From Desulfopila_A sp964446655 (GTDB lineage: Bacteria; Desulfobacterota; Desulfobulbia; Desulfobulbales; Desulfocapsaceae), in NCBI GenBank assembly GCA_964446655.1, contig CAYUPL010000013.1, positions 1 to 64,000 of the forward strand: a DNA stretch of 64,000 nucleotides, read 5' to 3'. This document shows, piece after piece, positions 54,322 to 62,064 of the stretch (position 1 is the stretch's first letter; each line of letters starts with the position of its first letter). The notes under the pieces were generated by a model, which saw nothing but the letters and a program-made list of their open reading frames with translations, did not search any database and was not told the DNA's origin. Position numbers and translations under genes: made by a program.

Positions 54322-56028
54322 ATGGCCAAAAAAGTTATTATTATCGGCGCTGTTGCACTAGGTCCCAAGGTTGCCTGCCGCCTGCGTCGACTGGATCCGA
54401 AGGCGGAAATCACCCTGCTCGACAAGGATAAACTCATCTCTTATGGCGGGTGCGGCATTCCATATTATGTCGGCGGAGATATTAACGACCTGGAAGATCT
54501 CTATTCAACCAGCGCCCATGTTGTCCGAGACAAGGATTTTTTTGCCGACTGTAAGGGCATCCATGTCCGTACGGAAGTGGAGGCTGTACAGATCGACCGT
54601 AAAAACAAAACCGTTACGATACGAGACCTGCACAACAAGAGCGAAGAGCGCCTGCCCTACGACAAACTTGTTCTAGCCACTGGTGCTTCCCCGACCAGAC
54701 CGCCCTTTCCCGGCTGTGATTTGCCCCGAGTTTTCACGCTGGCAAACCTGCACGAAGCGGAAAAAATCAAGACGCTTATGAGTCAGGGCAAGGTCGGCAG
54801 GGCTGTTGTCGTAGGAGGAGGAGCCATTGGTCTTGAAATCTGCGAAGCAATGACGGATCTCTGGGGTATTTCTACAACTCTCGTAGAGATGGAAGATCAG
54901 GTTCTTCCGACTCTCTTGGGGAAATGCATCGCCAGGGTCGTTAAGGCCCATCTCGAGACAAAGGACGTCAAGGTTCTGCTCAGTCAGAAAGTCCTCCAAA
55001 TAACACCCGCCCCGGAAACTGATGCATATTTTGTCGAAACATCAGCTGAAACGGTCACAGCAGACATTGTCATCCTGGCAACCGGCGTGAGACCGAATAC
55101 AGCACTGGCATTGAATGCCGGTCTGGCTATCGGCAACTCCGGCGGCATACTGGTCGACAGAAGAATGCGTTCCAGCGACCCGGATATATATGCTGGAGGA
55201 GATTGCGTTGAATTACGAAATCTTATCAGCGGCGAAAACATGCTTATGGCACTCGGATCGCTGGCTAACCGACAGGGAAGGATCATTGCAACCAACATCA
55301 ACGGCGGCAGCAGTCACTTCGACGGGACGGTGGGAACGTTCTGCATGAAGGTGTTCGATCTTGGCGTTGCCAAAGCTGGTCTGACCTTCCGCCAGGCTAA
55401 GGAAACCGGGTTCAATCCGGTTTATGGCGTGATTTCTCAGGCGGATCATGCTCATTTCTATCCGCAATCGGAAATGTTGTATATTTCACTGATCGCCGAT
55501 GAGAAAAGCCGAAAGATTCTTGGAATCGAAGCTGCCGGAAAGCATGGCGATGCGGTTAAATCACGAGTAGATACTGTTGCTGTTCTCTTAAAGCATGGGG
55601 TCACAGTCGATGATATCTGCAACCTCGAAGCCGGATATGCCCCTCCATATGCCTCGGCCATGGATGCTATCAACAACGCCGGCAACACCCTCGACAATAT
55701 CCTGGCAGGACTGAACACTCCCATCGATGTCTATGACTTTCTGGAGCAGTTCCGGCTTGGCAAGGCCAAGGTCCTGGATACAAGAGGGCGTAGAGATGCC
55801 GCTCCTTTTCTCGAAAAATTCGGCAACGCCTGGATAAATATTCCCCAAAATGAGCTGCACCGGAAATTAGGTGAAATCCCCAGAGACGAATCTCTTTTTC
55901 TCATCTGCGACACAGGCCCGCGTTCTTATGAAGCGCAGGTTTTTCTGGCAGCTCAGGGACTAACCAATACTTTCAATATTCAAGGCGGTTTTGCCATGAT
56001 TCAGATGACCGATCCCTCTTTTCTTTAA
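54322..56028 (+). CDS. CoA-disulfide/persulfide reductase with C-terminal rhodanese domain
   Basis: A 568-residue fusion: FAD/NAD(P)H-dependent pyridine nucleotide disulfide oxidoreductase (about 1-450) and rhodanese-like domain (about 470-568). The single redox cysteine lies in ISYGGCGIPYYVGG. AVVVGGGAIGLEI is the NAD(P)H Rossmann fold. The rhodanese loop reads CDTGPRS, with its cysteine. The fusion matches CoA-disulfide reductase/NADH-dependent persulfide reductase enzymes, linked to polysulfide and sulfur use. The FAD motif is altered (IIIGAVALGPKVA). The ATG follows GAGGATGTC. Confidence 0.9.
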   Translation: MAKKVIIIGAVALGPKVACRLRRLDPKAEITLLDKDKLISYGGCGIPYYVGGDINDLEDLYSTSAHVVRDKDFFADCKGIHVRTEVEAVQIDRKNKTVTIRDLHNKSEERLPYDKLVLATGASPTRPPFPGCDLPRVFTLANLHEAEKIKTLMSQGKVGRAVVVGGGAIGLEICEAMTDLWGISTTLVEMEDQVLPTLLGKCIARVVKAHLETKDVKVLLSQKVLQITPAPETDAYFVETSAETVTADIVILATGVRPNTALALNAGLAIGNSGGILVDRRMRSSDPDIYAGGDCVELRNLISGENMLMALGSLANRQGRIIATNINGGSSHFDGTVGTFCMKVFDLGVAKAGLTFRQAKETGFNPVYGVISQADHAHFYPQSEMLYISLIADEKSRKILGIEAAGKHGDAVKSRVDTVAVLLKHGVTVDDICNLEAGYAPPYASAMDAINNAGNTLDNILAGLNTPIDVYDFLEQFRLGKAKVLDTRGRRDAAPFLEKFGNAWINIPQNELHRKLGEIPRDESLFLICDTGPRSYEAQVFLAAQGLTNTFNIQGGFAMIQMTDPSFL

Positions 56029-56244
56029 GAGACAATTGCAAACAATCAAACGATATCTCCTGTGCTTACACCAGTGACATCAGTTTGTCTGCCGATTTGC
56101 CGAAACGAGCTTGTTTTTGCCTCGATCTCCGGCATCCACTTCATTTTAGTTCTTGCATAAACGCCCGGCTGAAGATATGCTGACACAATTCTAATAAGAT
56201 GGAATTGTTATACATCCCTGCAACAGCTTCCTTCAGCAACGACT

Positions 56245-56862
56245 ATGGACTGGCTTAAAAAAAACAGAGACTGGCTCATCACCCTGGCTGTTTTTCTTTT
56301 TTTCGTCTGCGCTCTGCTGTTGTATAATATCTTTTTCAGAGAAAGTGACACAACCATCCCGGCTCCTCTTGAAATTCAAGAGAAAGTAACTTTTGATCTC
56401 TCCAGTGAAGAAGGTGCCCTGCCGACAGAAAGTACAGATCCCTCCGCTCCTCTACAAAGCGCGCCCTTTTTTCTCCAGCCCGGTCCGGAAGAACTCATTC
56501 GCAAGCTCGAAGGGCTCAATCGCCAGGAATTCAAGGAAGAAGTGAGAAAACTGCCGGGCCTGAAGATAATGTGGCCGGCCTACTTTTTCTCTCTGCAAAG
56601 AATCAGCGAGCAAAAGGCGGAAATTGTACTGGACTCCTCAGAAGACGGTTTTGGTGTTGTGCTGATGAGCGAGATAGACATACAGCGCTACCCTGAGATC
56701 CTGACGCTGCAACGGGGAGAGAAGATCTGGCTGGCCGCGGAAATCAAAGGGGTTGATCCGACGGGCACCGGACAGTTCATCCTTGCCACCGAATATGTCC
56801 GCTTTGGAGACTATCAGCCGCCCGATCGCAAACCGGAGGAGGCGGAAAACGAAGAAAAGTGA
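56245..56862 (+). CDS. Membrane-anchored protein of unknown function
   Basis: A 205-residue protein not recognised by family. One N-terminal hydrophobic helix (about 10-30, LITLAVFLFFVCALLLYNIFF), a spacer rich in P, S, T and E, then a soluble domain of about 110 residues that ends in VPTGTGQFILATEYVRFGDYQ-like strand pattern, suggestive of an OB-type fold. The tail is very acidic (KPEEAENEEK). It precedes arfB by 54 bp. Confidence 0.6.
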   Translation: MDWLKKNRDWLITLAVFLFFVCALLLYNIFFRESDTTIPAPLEIQEKVTFDLSSEEGALPTESTDPSAPLQSAPFFLQPGPEELIRKLEGLNRQEFKEEVRKLPGLKIMWPAYFFSLQRISEQKAEIVLDSSEDGFGVVLMSEIDIQRYPEILTLQRGEKIWLAAEIKGVDPTGTGQFILATEYVRFGDYQPPDRKPEEAENEEK

Positions 56863-56916
56863 GCCGGACCACAGAGAAAGGCCGACTCATTCCATCTCTA
56901 CTGTTTTATATTTACC

Positions 56917-57327
56917 ATGCTCTCCATTCACTCGTCATTATCGATACCTTTTAATGAGATCATCCTGACCCAGGTCAGGGCTCAGGGTGCCGGCGGCCAA
57001 AACGTCAATAAAGTTTCTTCCGCCGTGCAACTGCGCTTTGATATCAGACAATCCTCTCTGCCGCAGGCTATCAAGGCCCGGCTGCTGGCCTGCAATGACA
57101 GCCGCATCTCCAAAGACGGGGTAATTGTCATAAAAGCGCAAAACCACAGAACCTACGAAAGAAACAGGCAAGAGGCCCTGCAACGCCTTTCTGCTGTAAT
57201 TCGCAGTGCCGCGTATATACCCAAAAAACGTAAAGCAACCAGACCAAGCAAAAGGTCGCGGCAAAAACGGCTGGAACAAAAAACCGCCCGCGGTAGACTG
57301 AAATCGCTGCGCCAAAAACCCGAATAG
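56917..57327 (+). CDS. arfB: Alternative ribosome-rescue factor ArfB (peptidyl-tRNA hydrolase)
   Basis: A 136-residue ArfB/YaeJ-type protein. RAQGAGGQNVNKVSSAVQLRF holds the GGQ at residues 26-28 that enters the peptidyl transferase centre. The C-terminal tail is strongly basic (KKRKATRPSKRSRQKR), the part that occupies the empty mRNA channel. It frees ribosomes stalled without a stop codon. Short and in the normal size range. Confidence 0.92.
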   Translation: MLSIHSSLSIPFNEIILTQVRAQGAGGQNVNKVSSAVQLRFDIRQSSLPQAIKARLLACNDSRISKDGVIVIKAQNHRTYERNRQEALQRLSAVIRSAAYIPKKRKATRPSKRSRQKRLEQKTARGRLKSLRQKPE

Positions 57328-57486
57328 ATATAGAAAAAAGCAACACCAGAAATTTCAGCCTGAAAGGTCTCAATATTCCATTGACTTTTCAGGGCTATTA
57401 TATATTGTGCTGGTCCGGTAGTAGGGCGCAGTGGCCTGACTAAAAACCACAGGAAACCGGGCTAGCAATACATCAGAGGGAAAAAG

Positions 57487-58167
57487 GTGATATTACAGGG
57501 AACGCTTGTCAATATTGGTGCCGTCATCGCGGGCTGTGTCATCGGCCATTTTGCCGGCAGGCTAATCAGCGCTCCATTGCGCCGCACCATGATGGCAGGC
57601 CTGGGGCTCGCCGTGCTTTTGGTTGGGCTACAGCTTGCCCTGCAAGGCTCACACATTCTTCTTATTATCTGCAGTCTTGTTGTCGGCGGCATTATTGGTG
57701 AGTTGATTGGAATAGAAAAACGGCTGCGCCGTATGGCCGACCGCCTTCAGGAACGTTTTTCTTCCCATGGCAGTATCGCCGAAGGATTCGTTACCGCCAG
57801 CCTGCTGTATTGTGTTGGTGCAATGGCAATCATGGGTGCCCTGCAGGACGGCGTAGGCGATGCGCCGACGATCCTCTATGCCAAGGCGGCCCTGGATGGC
57901 ATTGCCTCCATTGCCCTCACGGCAACACTTGGTCCCGGTGTCGTCCTTTCAATCTTTCCCCTGCTTCTCTACCAGGGAGGTATTACTTTACTGGCCGGCT
58001 GGGCCGGTAACGTGATGACGGATATCGCCATTACCGAAATGAACGGAGTCGGAGGGCTGCTAATAATTGCGATTGCCCTCGATCTTCTTGATATCAAACA
58101 ACTTCCGGTGGGGAATCTTTTGCCGGCTGTTTTTGTAGCCCTGTTTCTGGTACATTTCATGCTCTGA
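57487..58167 (+). CDS. DUF554-family membrane protein
   Basis: A 226-residue protein with about six membrane helices, of the DUF554 (YqgA) family. GTLVNIGAVIAGCVIGHFAG is the N-terminal signature, then YCVGAMAIMGALQDGVGDAPTILYAKAALDGIASIAL. It starts with GTG after GAGGGAAAAAG. Function is not known. Confidence 0.88.
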   Translation: MILQGTLVNIGAVIAGCVIGHFAGRLISAPLRRTMMAGLGLAVLLVGLQLALQGSHILLIICSLVVGGIIGELIGIEKRLRRMADRLQERFSSHGSIAEGFVTASLLYCVGAMAIMGALQDGVGDAPTILYAKAALDGIASIALTATLGPGVVLSIFPLLLYQGGITLLAGWAGNVMTDIAITEMNGVGGLLIIAIALDLLDIKQLPVGNLLPAVFVALFLVHFML

Positions 58168-58172
58168 GACTT

Positions 58173-58218
58173 CAGCACAGGTTTTCCCCTTCCTTACCCG
58201 CAACAACCTCAAGTGCTG
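58173..58218. terminator. Possible terminator between convergent genes
   Basis: CAGCAC (58173-58178) with GTGCTG (58213-58218) and, inside them, AGGTT (58179-58183) with AACCT (58205-58209). It lies just after the DUF554 stop and ahead of the convergent MBL gene. The T-run is short, so the call is weak. Confidence 0.35.
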
Positions 58219-58315
58219 TTTCAGCCGGATCTCGACTGTATCGCAGCCATAAAACAGACACTGTATTAAAAGACCGGTATCTCCCTACGACAACCTCGGT
58301 TGGTGAGAATCCGAG

Positions 58316-59251
58316 TTAGAGTTTTATCTCAAGCCGTTCTCTGGCAAAGAATATTTCCGGAGTAGTTGCAGTCGCCGGCCGACAATATTTTTCCGTCATC
58401 ACATCAATCTGGGCATCGGTTCTATCCGGATCATGATGAAACAATGCCAGTTTTTTTACACCGGCACGGGTGGCAGCGGCTATGGCATACTCAATGGGTG
58501 TATGGCCCCAACCTATTCGGCTGGTGACAAATTCCTCTTCAGTATATTGGGCATCATACACCAGCAGATCGGCTCCCTCAAAAAACTTTTCCAAAACCAG
58601 ATTCTGCTCATCGGCAACCTCCTGCCCCTCAAGGGCCATAGCTTCGTCATAGTCCGGATGATTCGGATCACTGATAAAAAGGTTCCGGTAAGGCTCCGTA
58701 TCATAGCAGGTGCAGAAAACCTTGCCGTCAAACTCAAATCGATATCCCAATGTTGCTATCGGATGATTGAGAAACTTCGTGGAAAGCTTGAGACCATCAC
58801 CAAGATCCACCAAAGGATTCTCGTTCAGACGGATATATTCAATATCTGAACTGAGTTCACCGAAATTGACGGGAAAATAACGATATTTCATCTGCCCGCC
58901 CACCACTTCTTCAAGGGGATCTTCTTCAAATGTCACCGGGCCGTAAACATTCATTTTTGTGCCGGGTATATAGATGGGAGTAAAATAAGGAAAACCCATG
59001 ATATGGTCCCAATGCGTATGAGAGAGGAATAAATCGGCCGAGATCGGTCCATTGGGCAGATCGTTTTTCATCATATAGGTGCCCAGTTCCCGAATACCGG
59101 AACCGGCATCGATAATGACGACTCTGCCTTTTTTACCGACCCGCAGTTCTATGCAGGCACCGTTTCCACCATATTTCTGGGTATTTGGTCCCGGACAGGG
59201 GATCGAACCTCTGACCCCCCAAAACGTAATTTTCATCATGGCCGTTCTCAT
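58316..59251 (-). CDS. MBL-fold metallohydrolase
   Basis: A 311-residue (or 307 from an internal ATG) metallo-beta-lactamase-fold protein. LSHTHWDHIMGFP is the HxHxDH zinc motif; DAQYTEEEF and FHHDPDRTD give further metal ligands. The N-terminus, ITFWGVRGSIPCPGP, belongs to the phosphodiesterase-like subgroup. The start overlaps the HDOD stop by 4 bp. It may act on a cyclic nucleotide or another phosphodiester in signalling; that is an inference from the subgroup. Confidence 0.88.
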   Translation of the reverse strand: MRTAMMKITFWGVRGSIPCPGPNTQKYGGNGACIELRVGKKGRVVIIDAGSGIRELGTYMMKNDLPNGPISADLFLSHTHWDHIMGFPYFTPIYIPGTKMNVYGPVTFEEDPLEEVVGGQMKYRYFPVNFGELSSDIEYIRLNENPLVDLGDGLKLSTKFLNHPIATLGYRFEFDGKVFCTCYDTEPYRNLFISDPNHPDYDEAMALEGQEVADEQNLVLEKFFEGADLLVYDAQYTEEEFVTSRIGWGHTPIEYAIAAATRAGVKKLALFHHDPDRTDAQIDVMTEKYCRPATATTPEIFFARERLEIKL

Positions 59252-60108
59252 ATTTGCAGAAAAATCTGCGCTTTTTTAATTTCCGTCTCCACTTCTACAC
59301 GAACTCCGGCATACTCCTGCCAGCTCAATCCGCTGATCTGCAGAAGAGGCGCAATATCTTCTTCACGCGGGAAGGAATCACCCGCAAAACCTATATCAAA
59401 AATGTTTATATAAATATTGGCAAGAGAAACAAAAGCAATCTGGCGCCGATGCCCTTCATCGGCGTCTTCGATGTGATGATGATTACCGATACACTCTTTA
59501 ATTACGGGGTTAAGCTTCCATTTTTCTGCTATCATCAGTCCAACTTCCTGATGATCAATACCAAGAAGATCCTGTTCGACATCAACCAGCGAAGCTCTTT
59601 CCTGCACAGCGATACGCAACACCTCGGAATATTCGTCTCCAAATGGAACCTTTCCCAGATCGTGCAGCAGTCCACCGACGAAATATTCCTCTCGGTCCAT
59701 GAGCGGCACACCACCAGCACTGGCAAGGAGCTTCGCACATGCGCCAACGCCGATTGAATGTGCCCAGAATTTTGAAGTAGGCAAAACCTTTGATTTTTTG
59801 GCACTCGATACCGTCCGGATAACAGCCGTACTCAAAGCCATATTTTTAACGGTATTCATGCCAAGCATGGTTATCGCCCGGGTAAGCGAAGTAACCTTGG
59901 CGACGAGGGAATAGTAGGAGGAATTTATCAGTTTCAGGACCTGTCCGGTTAGAACAGGATCGAGAGAGACGACCTTGTTAAGCTCATTCGGCGAGGCATC
60001 CGTTCTGCTGCAGATCTCCATGACCTTTCCCACTGTGGTGGAAAGACTCGGCATTCGCTGGATGAATTTCTGAATCTTCTGACGGTGTTGTTCTCTATCC
60101 AATTGCAT
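59248..60108 (-). CDS. HDOD-domain protein
   Basis: A 286-residue protein made mainly of one HDOD domain (about 20-215): LSTTVGKVMEICSRTDASPN, INSSYYSLVAKVTSLTRAI and VGGLLHDLGKVPFGDEY. In HDOD proteins the HD metal site is degenerate, and here the HDLGK block is kept but the first His motif seems absent. It may act as a scaffold in signalling. Coupled to the MBL gene. Confidence 0.88.
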   Translation of the reverse strand: MQLDREQHRQKIQKFIQRMPSLSTTVGKVMEICSRTDASPNELNKVVSLDPVLTGQVLKLINSSYYSLVAKVTSLTRAITMLGMNTVKNMALSTAVIRTVSSAKKSKVLPTSKFWAHSIGVGACAKLLASAGGVPLMDREEYFVGGLLHDLGKVPFGDEYSEVLRIAVQERASLVDVEQDLLGIDHQEVGLMIAEKWKLNPVIKECIGNHHHIEDADEGHRRQIAFVSLANIYINIFDIGFAGDSFPREEDIAPLLQISGLSWQEYAGVRVEVETEIKKAQIFLQI

Positions 60109-60219
60109 ACCATATTATTGAACAATTTCGGCGATCCACGGCCCTTATGCAGTGACAGTCCCTATTGTAGCGAAAGAAGAGGACCAAATCAAGAGAATCA
60201 AAAGCACTCTCCGTCTTAA

Positions 60220-61005
60220 TCAGAAATAATCCGCTTCTTTTTGAAGCATTTTAACATACGAAACCACTTCAGCATAGGCTACACCACTGCCGCCGAATAT
60301 ATCGAGGGCACTGCCGATGGTGGCATCAAGGCACCCTTTACCCAGAACATGAATTTTTTGTAAATCGTCGAGGTTTCTCACTCCACCGGCATAGGTAGTG
60401 GGTACCGCAACCCACTGCCCTAATTTCTCGACAAGCTCCTCTTCTATGCCACCACACTTGCCTTCCACATCTGCGGCATGAATAAGAAGCTCATCGCATC
60501 TCTTGGAAAAATACTCAATATTTTCAGGAGTAATGGCAACCTCGGTAAAGTTCTGCCACCTCTCGGTTACTACAAAATATACATCATCTCGTCTCCGGCA
60601 ACTCAGATCAAGAACAAGACGATGACGCCCAACCTTGCGCACCAGCCTGGCCAGATAATCGTGATCCACCCTGCCATTTTTAAAAACACAAGAAGTAACA
60701 ATCACATGAGAGGCACCATAATCCAGCCACTGTCCGGCATTTTCGAGGGTTATCCCACCGCCTACCTGAAGATTATCAGGCCACGCCTGCAGAGCGTCTA
60801 GCGCGGCCCTGTCGTTTCCCGGACCCAGTTTGATAATATGGCCCCCTGTTAAATTATCGCGCCGGTACATTTCAGCGAAATAGCGGGAAGGCATTTCGGC
60901 AACGAAATTCGTCTGTAGGTCGCCAGGTCTGTCGTCACTCAGGCTTGAGCCGACTATCTGCTTCACCTTACCGTTATGAAGATCAATACATGGTCGAAAT
61001 TTCAT
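60220..61005 (-). CDS. hisA: Eukaryotic-type phosphoribosylformimino-AICAR isomerase (HisA)
   Basis: A 261-residue (beta/alpha)8 barrel for step four of histidine synthesis. It begins MKFRPCIDLHNGKVKQIVG and has LQVGGGITLENAGQWLDYG, ASHVIVTSCVFKNGR and PTTYAGGVRNLDDL, which fit the fungal/eukaryotic-type HisA subfamily better than the usual bacterial one. The catalytic aspartate (CIDLHNG) is present. The gene is alone, away from other his genes. Confidence 0.88.
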   Translation of the reverse strand: MKFRPCIDLHNGKVKQIVGSSLSDDRPGDLQTNFVAEMPSRYFAEMYRRDNLTGGHIIKLGPGNDRAALDALQAWPDNLQVGGGITLENAGQWLDYGASHVIVTSCVFKNGRVDHDYLARLVRKVGRHRLVLDLSCRRRDDVYFVVTERWQNFTEVAITPENIEYFSKRCDELLIHAADVEGKCGGIEEELVEKLGQWVAVPTTYAGGVRNLDDLQKIHVLGKGCLDATIGSALDIFGGSGVAYAEVVSYVKMLQKEADYF

Positions 61006-61097
61006 GGTAAAACCAAGTTAGTCCGGATTTCTCACATTGTATGCATCGGGATCGGAAAGTGTTTCCTATCTTACTTTCTCGAAACAAAAGAACAAAT

Positions 61098-61133
61098 AAA
61101 AAAAGGCGCCGGGATAGCTCCCACCGCCTTTTT
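61098..61133 (-). terminator. Rho-independent terminator
   Basis: AAAAAGGCG (61100-61108) and CGCCTTTTT (61125-61133) pair, with GGGA/TCCC extending inside. Read on the minus strand, a run of seven Ts follows. It ends transcription of the RecA/KaiC-like gene and separates it from hisA; its shape makes it usable in both directions. Confidence 0.75.
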
Positions 61134-61162
61134 CATCACTATCTGTTTTTGCCCTGCTGCTA

Positions 61163-61870
61163 TTACACTTTCTTGATCAGCATGGTAGATGGATCAAAGG
61201 CAAGTTTGGCGTTCGCATCAATTTCACAGGCGGTGCATTTAATGATATCCAGCCTGATTCCCTCCTCTAAGGGATTGATGTACAGTACCGTGCCGAACAT
61301 GTTGTCTATTTCATGACAGGGCGCCGGAACCCCGGCTGGGCTGATGCGACTGTCACCCCTGTGGCTGACGGCCGAAAACCATACCATGCTCAAATTCTTT
61401 TTTTCCATAAGTGCCGCAAACTCCTGCATACTCCTTTGGTCGGCATCTCCGAAGTCAAAACCGTCCACTATGAGACACCGTGGCGTGTAAACATCCTGCT
61501 TCATCAAATCATCAAGGCGTTCCTCCAGGGTGGCTACATCGAAAGCACTTTCCTTGAACGTCATGATCATTCTGTTACGCATGATCTCGGGCTCGACATC
61601 AACCCGTTCCTGATCATTCATTGCCGCAGTTGCAAGAGAGAAAATATCATCATACCAGCTGCGTGCTTTCTCCACCGTTTCACCGATAGAGACATGCAAG
61701 ACCTTTTCACCGCGCATCATAAAATCCAGGGCTATCTGTACAAGGATTGCCGTCTTGCCGAGACCCGCTCTGGCCACAACGAGTCCCATACCCTGATTTT
61801 TATCATCTGCCTTGCCACCCAGCCCCAGAGCCCGGAGTGGATTATTGAGTATTAAATCCTCTTTTGTCAT
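61163..61870 (-). CDS. RecA/KaiC-like P-loop ATPase
   Basis: A 235-residue, single-domain P-loop ATPase. Walker A is ARAGLGKT (about 33-40) and Walker B CLIVDGFDFGD (about 131). The rest resembles a RecA-fold core, with no DNA-binding or oligomerisation extension visible. It does not match RecA, RadA, DnaB or KaiC fully. Monocistronic. Function unknown; I suspect a conserved protein of this lineage. Confidence 0.75.
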   Translation of the reverse strand: MTKEDLILNNPLRALGLGGKADDKNQGMGLVVARAGLGKTAILVQIALDFMMRGEKVLHVSIGETVEKARSWYDDIFSLATAAMNDQERVDVEPEIMRNRMIMTFKESAFDVATLEERLDDLMKQDVYTPRCLIVDGFDFGDADQRSMQEFAALMEKKNLSMVWFSAVSHRGDSRISPAGVPAPCHEIDNMFGTVLYINPLEEGIRLDIIKCTACEIDANAKLAFDPSTMLIKKV

Positions 61871-62064
61871 GGCACAACCTCTCTTCTTGTCCTAATATGG
61901 CTTATTCTTTCTACCGTCAAACTCCGCACCCGGTCTGCAGCGGTAAACAAAGTGTTCAATGGTGTTTCTCTCTTTTTATCACTGTACCCTTTTCACAGAA
62001 TTCCTCCACAGATAATTGCGGAGCACAGCCGGCATGCCGACCTCGAAAGGGAATGAGAGGGAAA

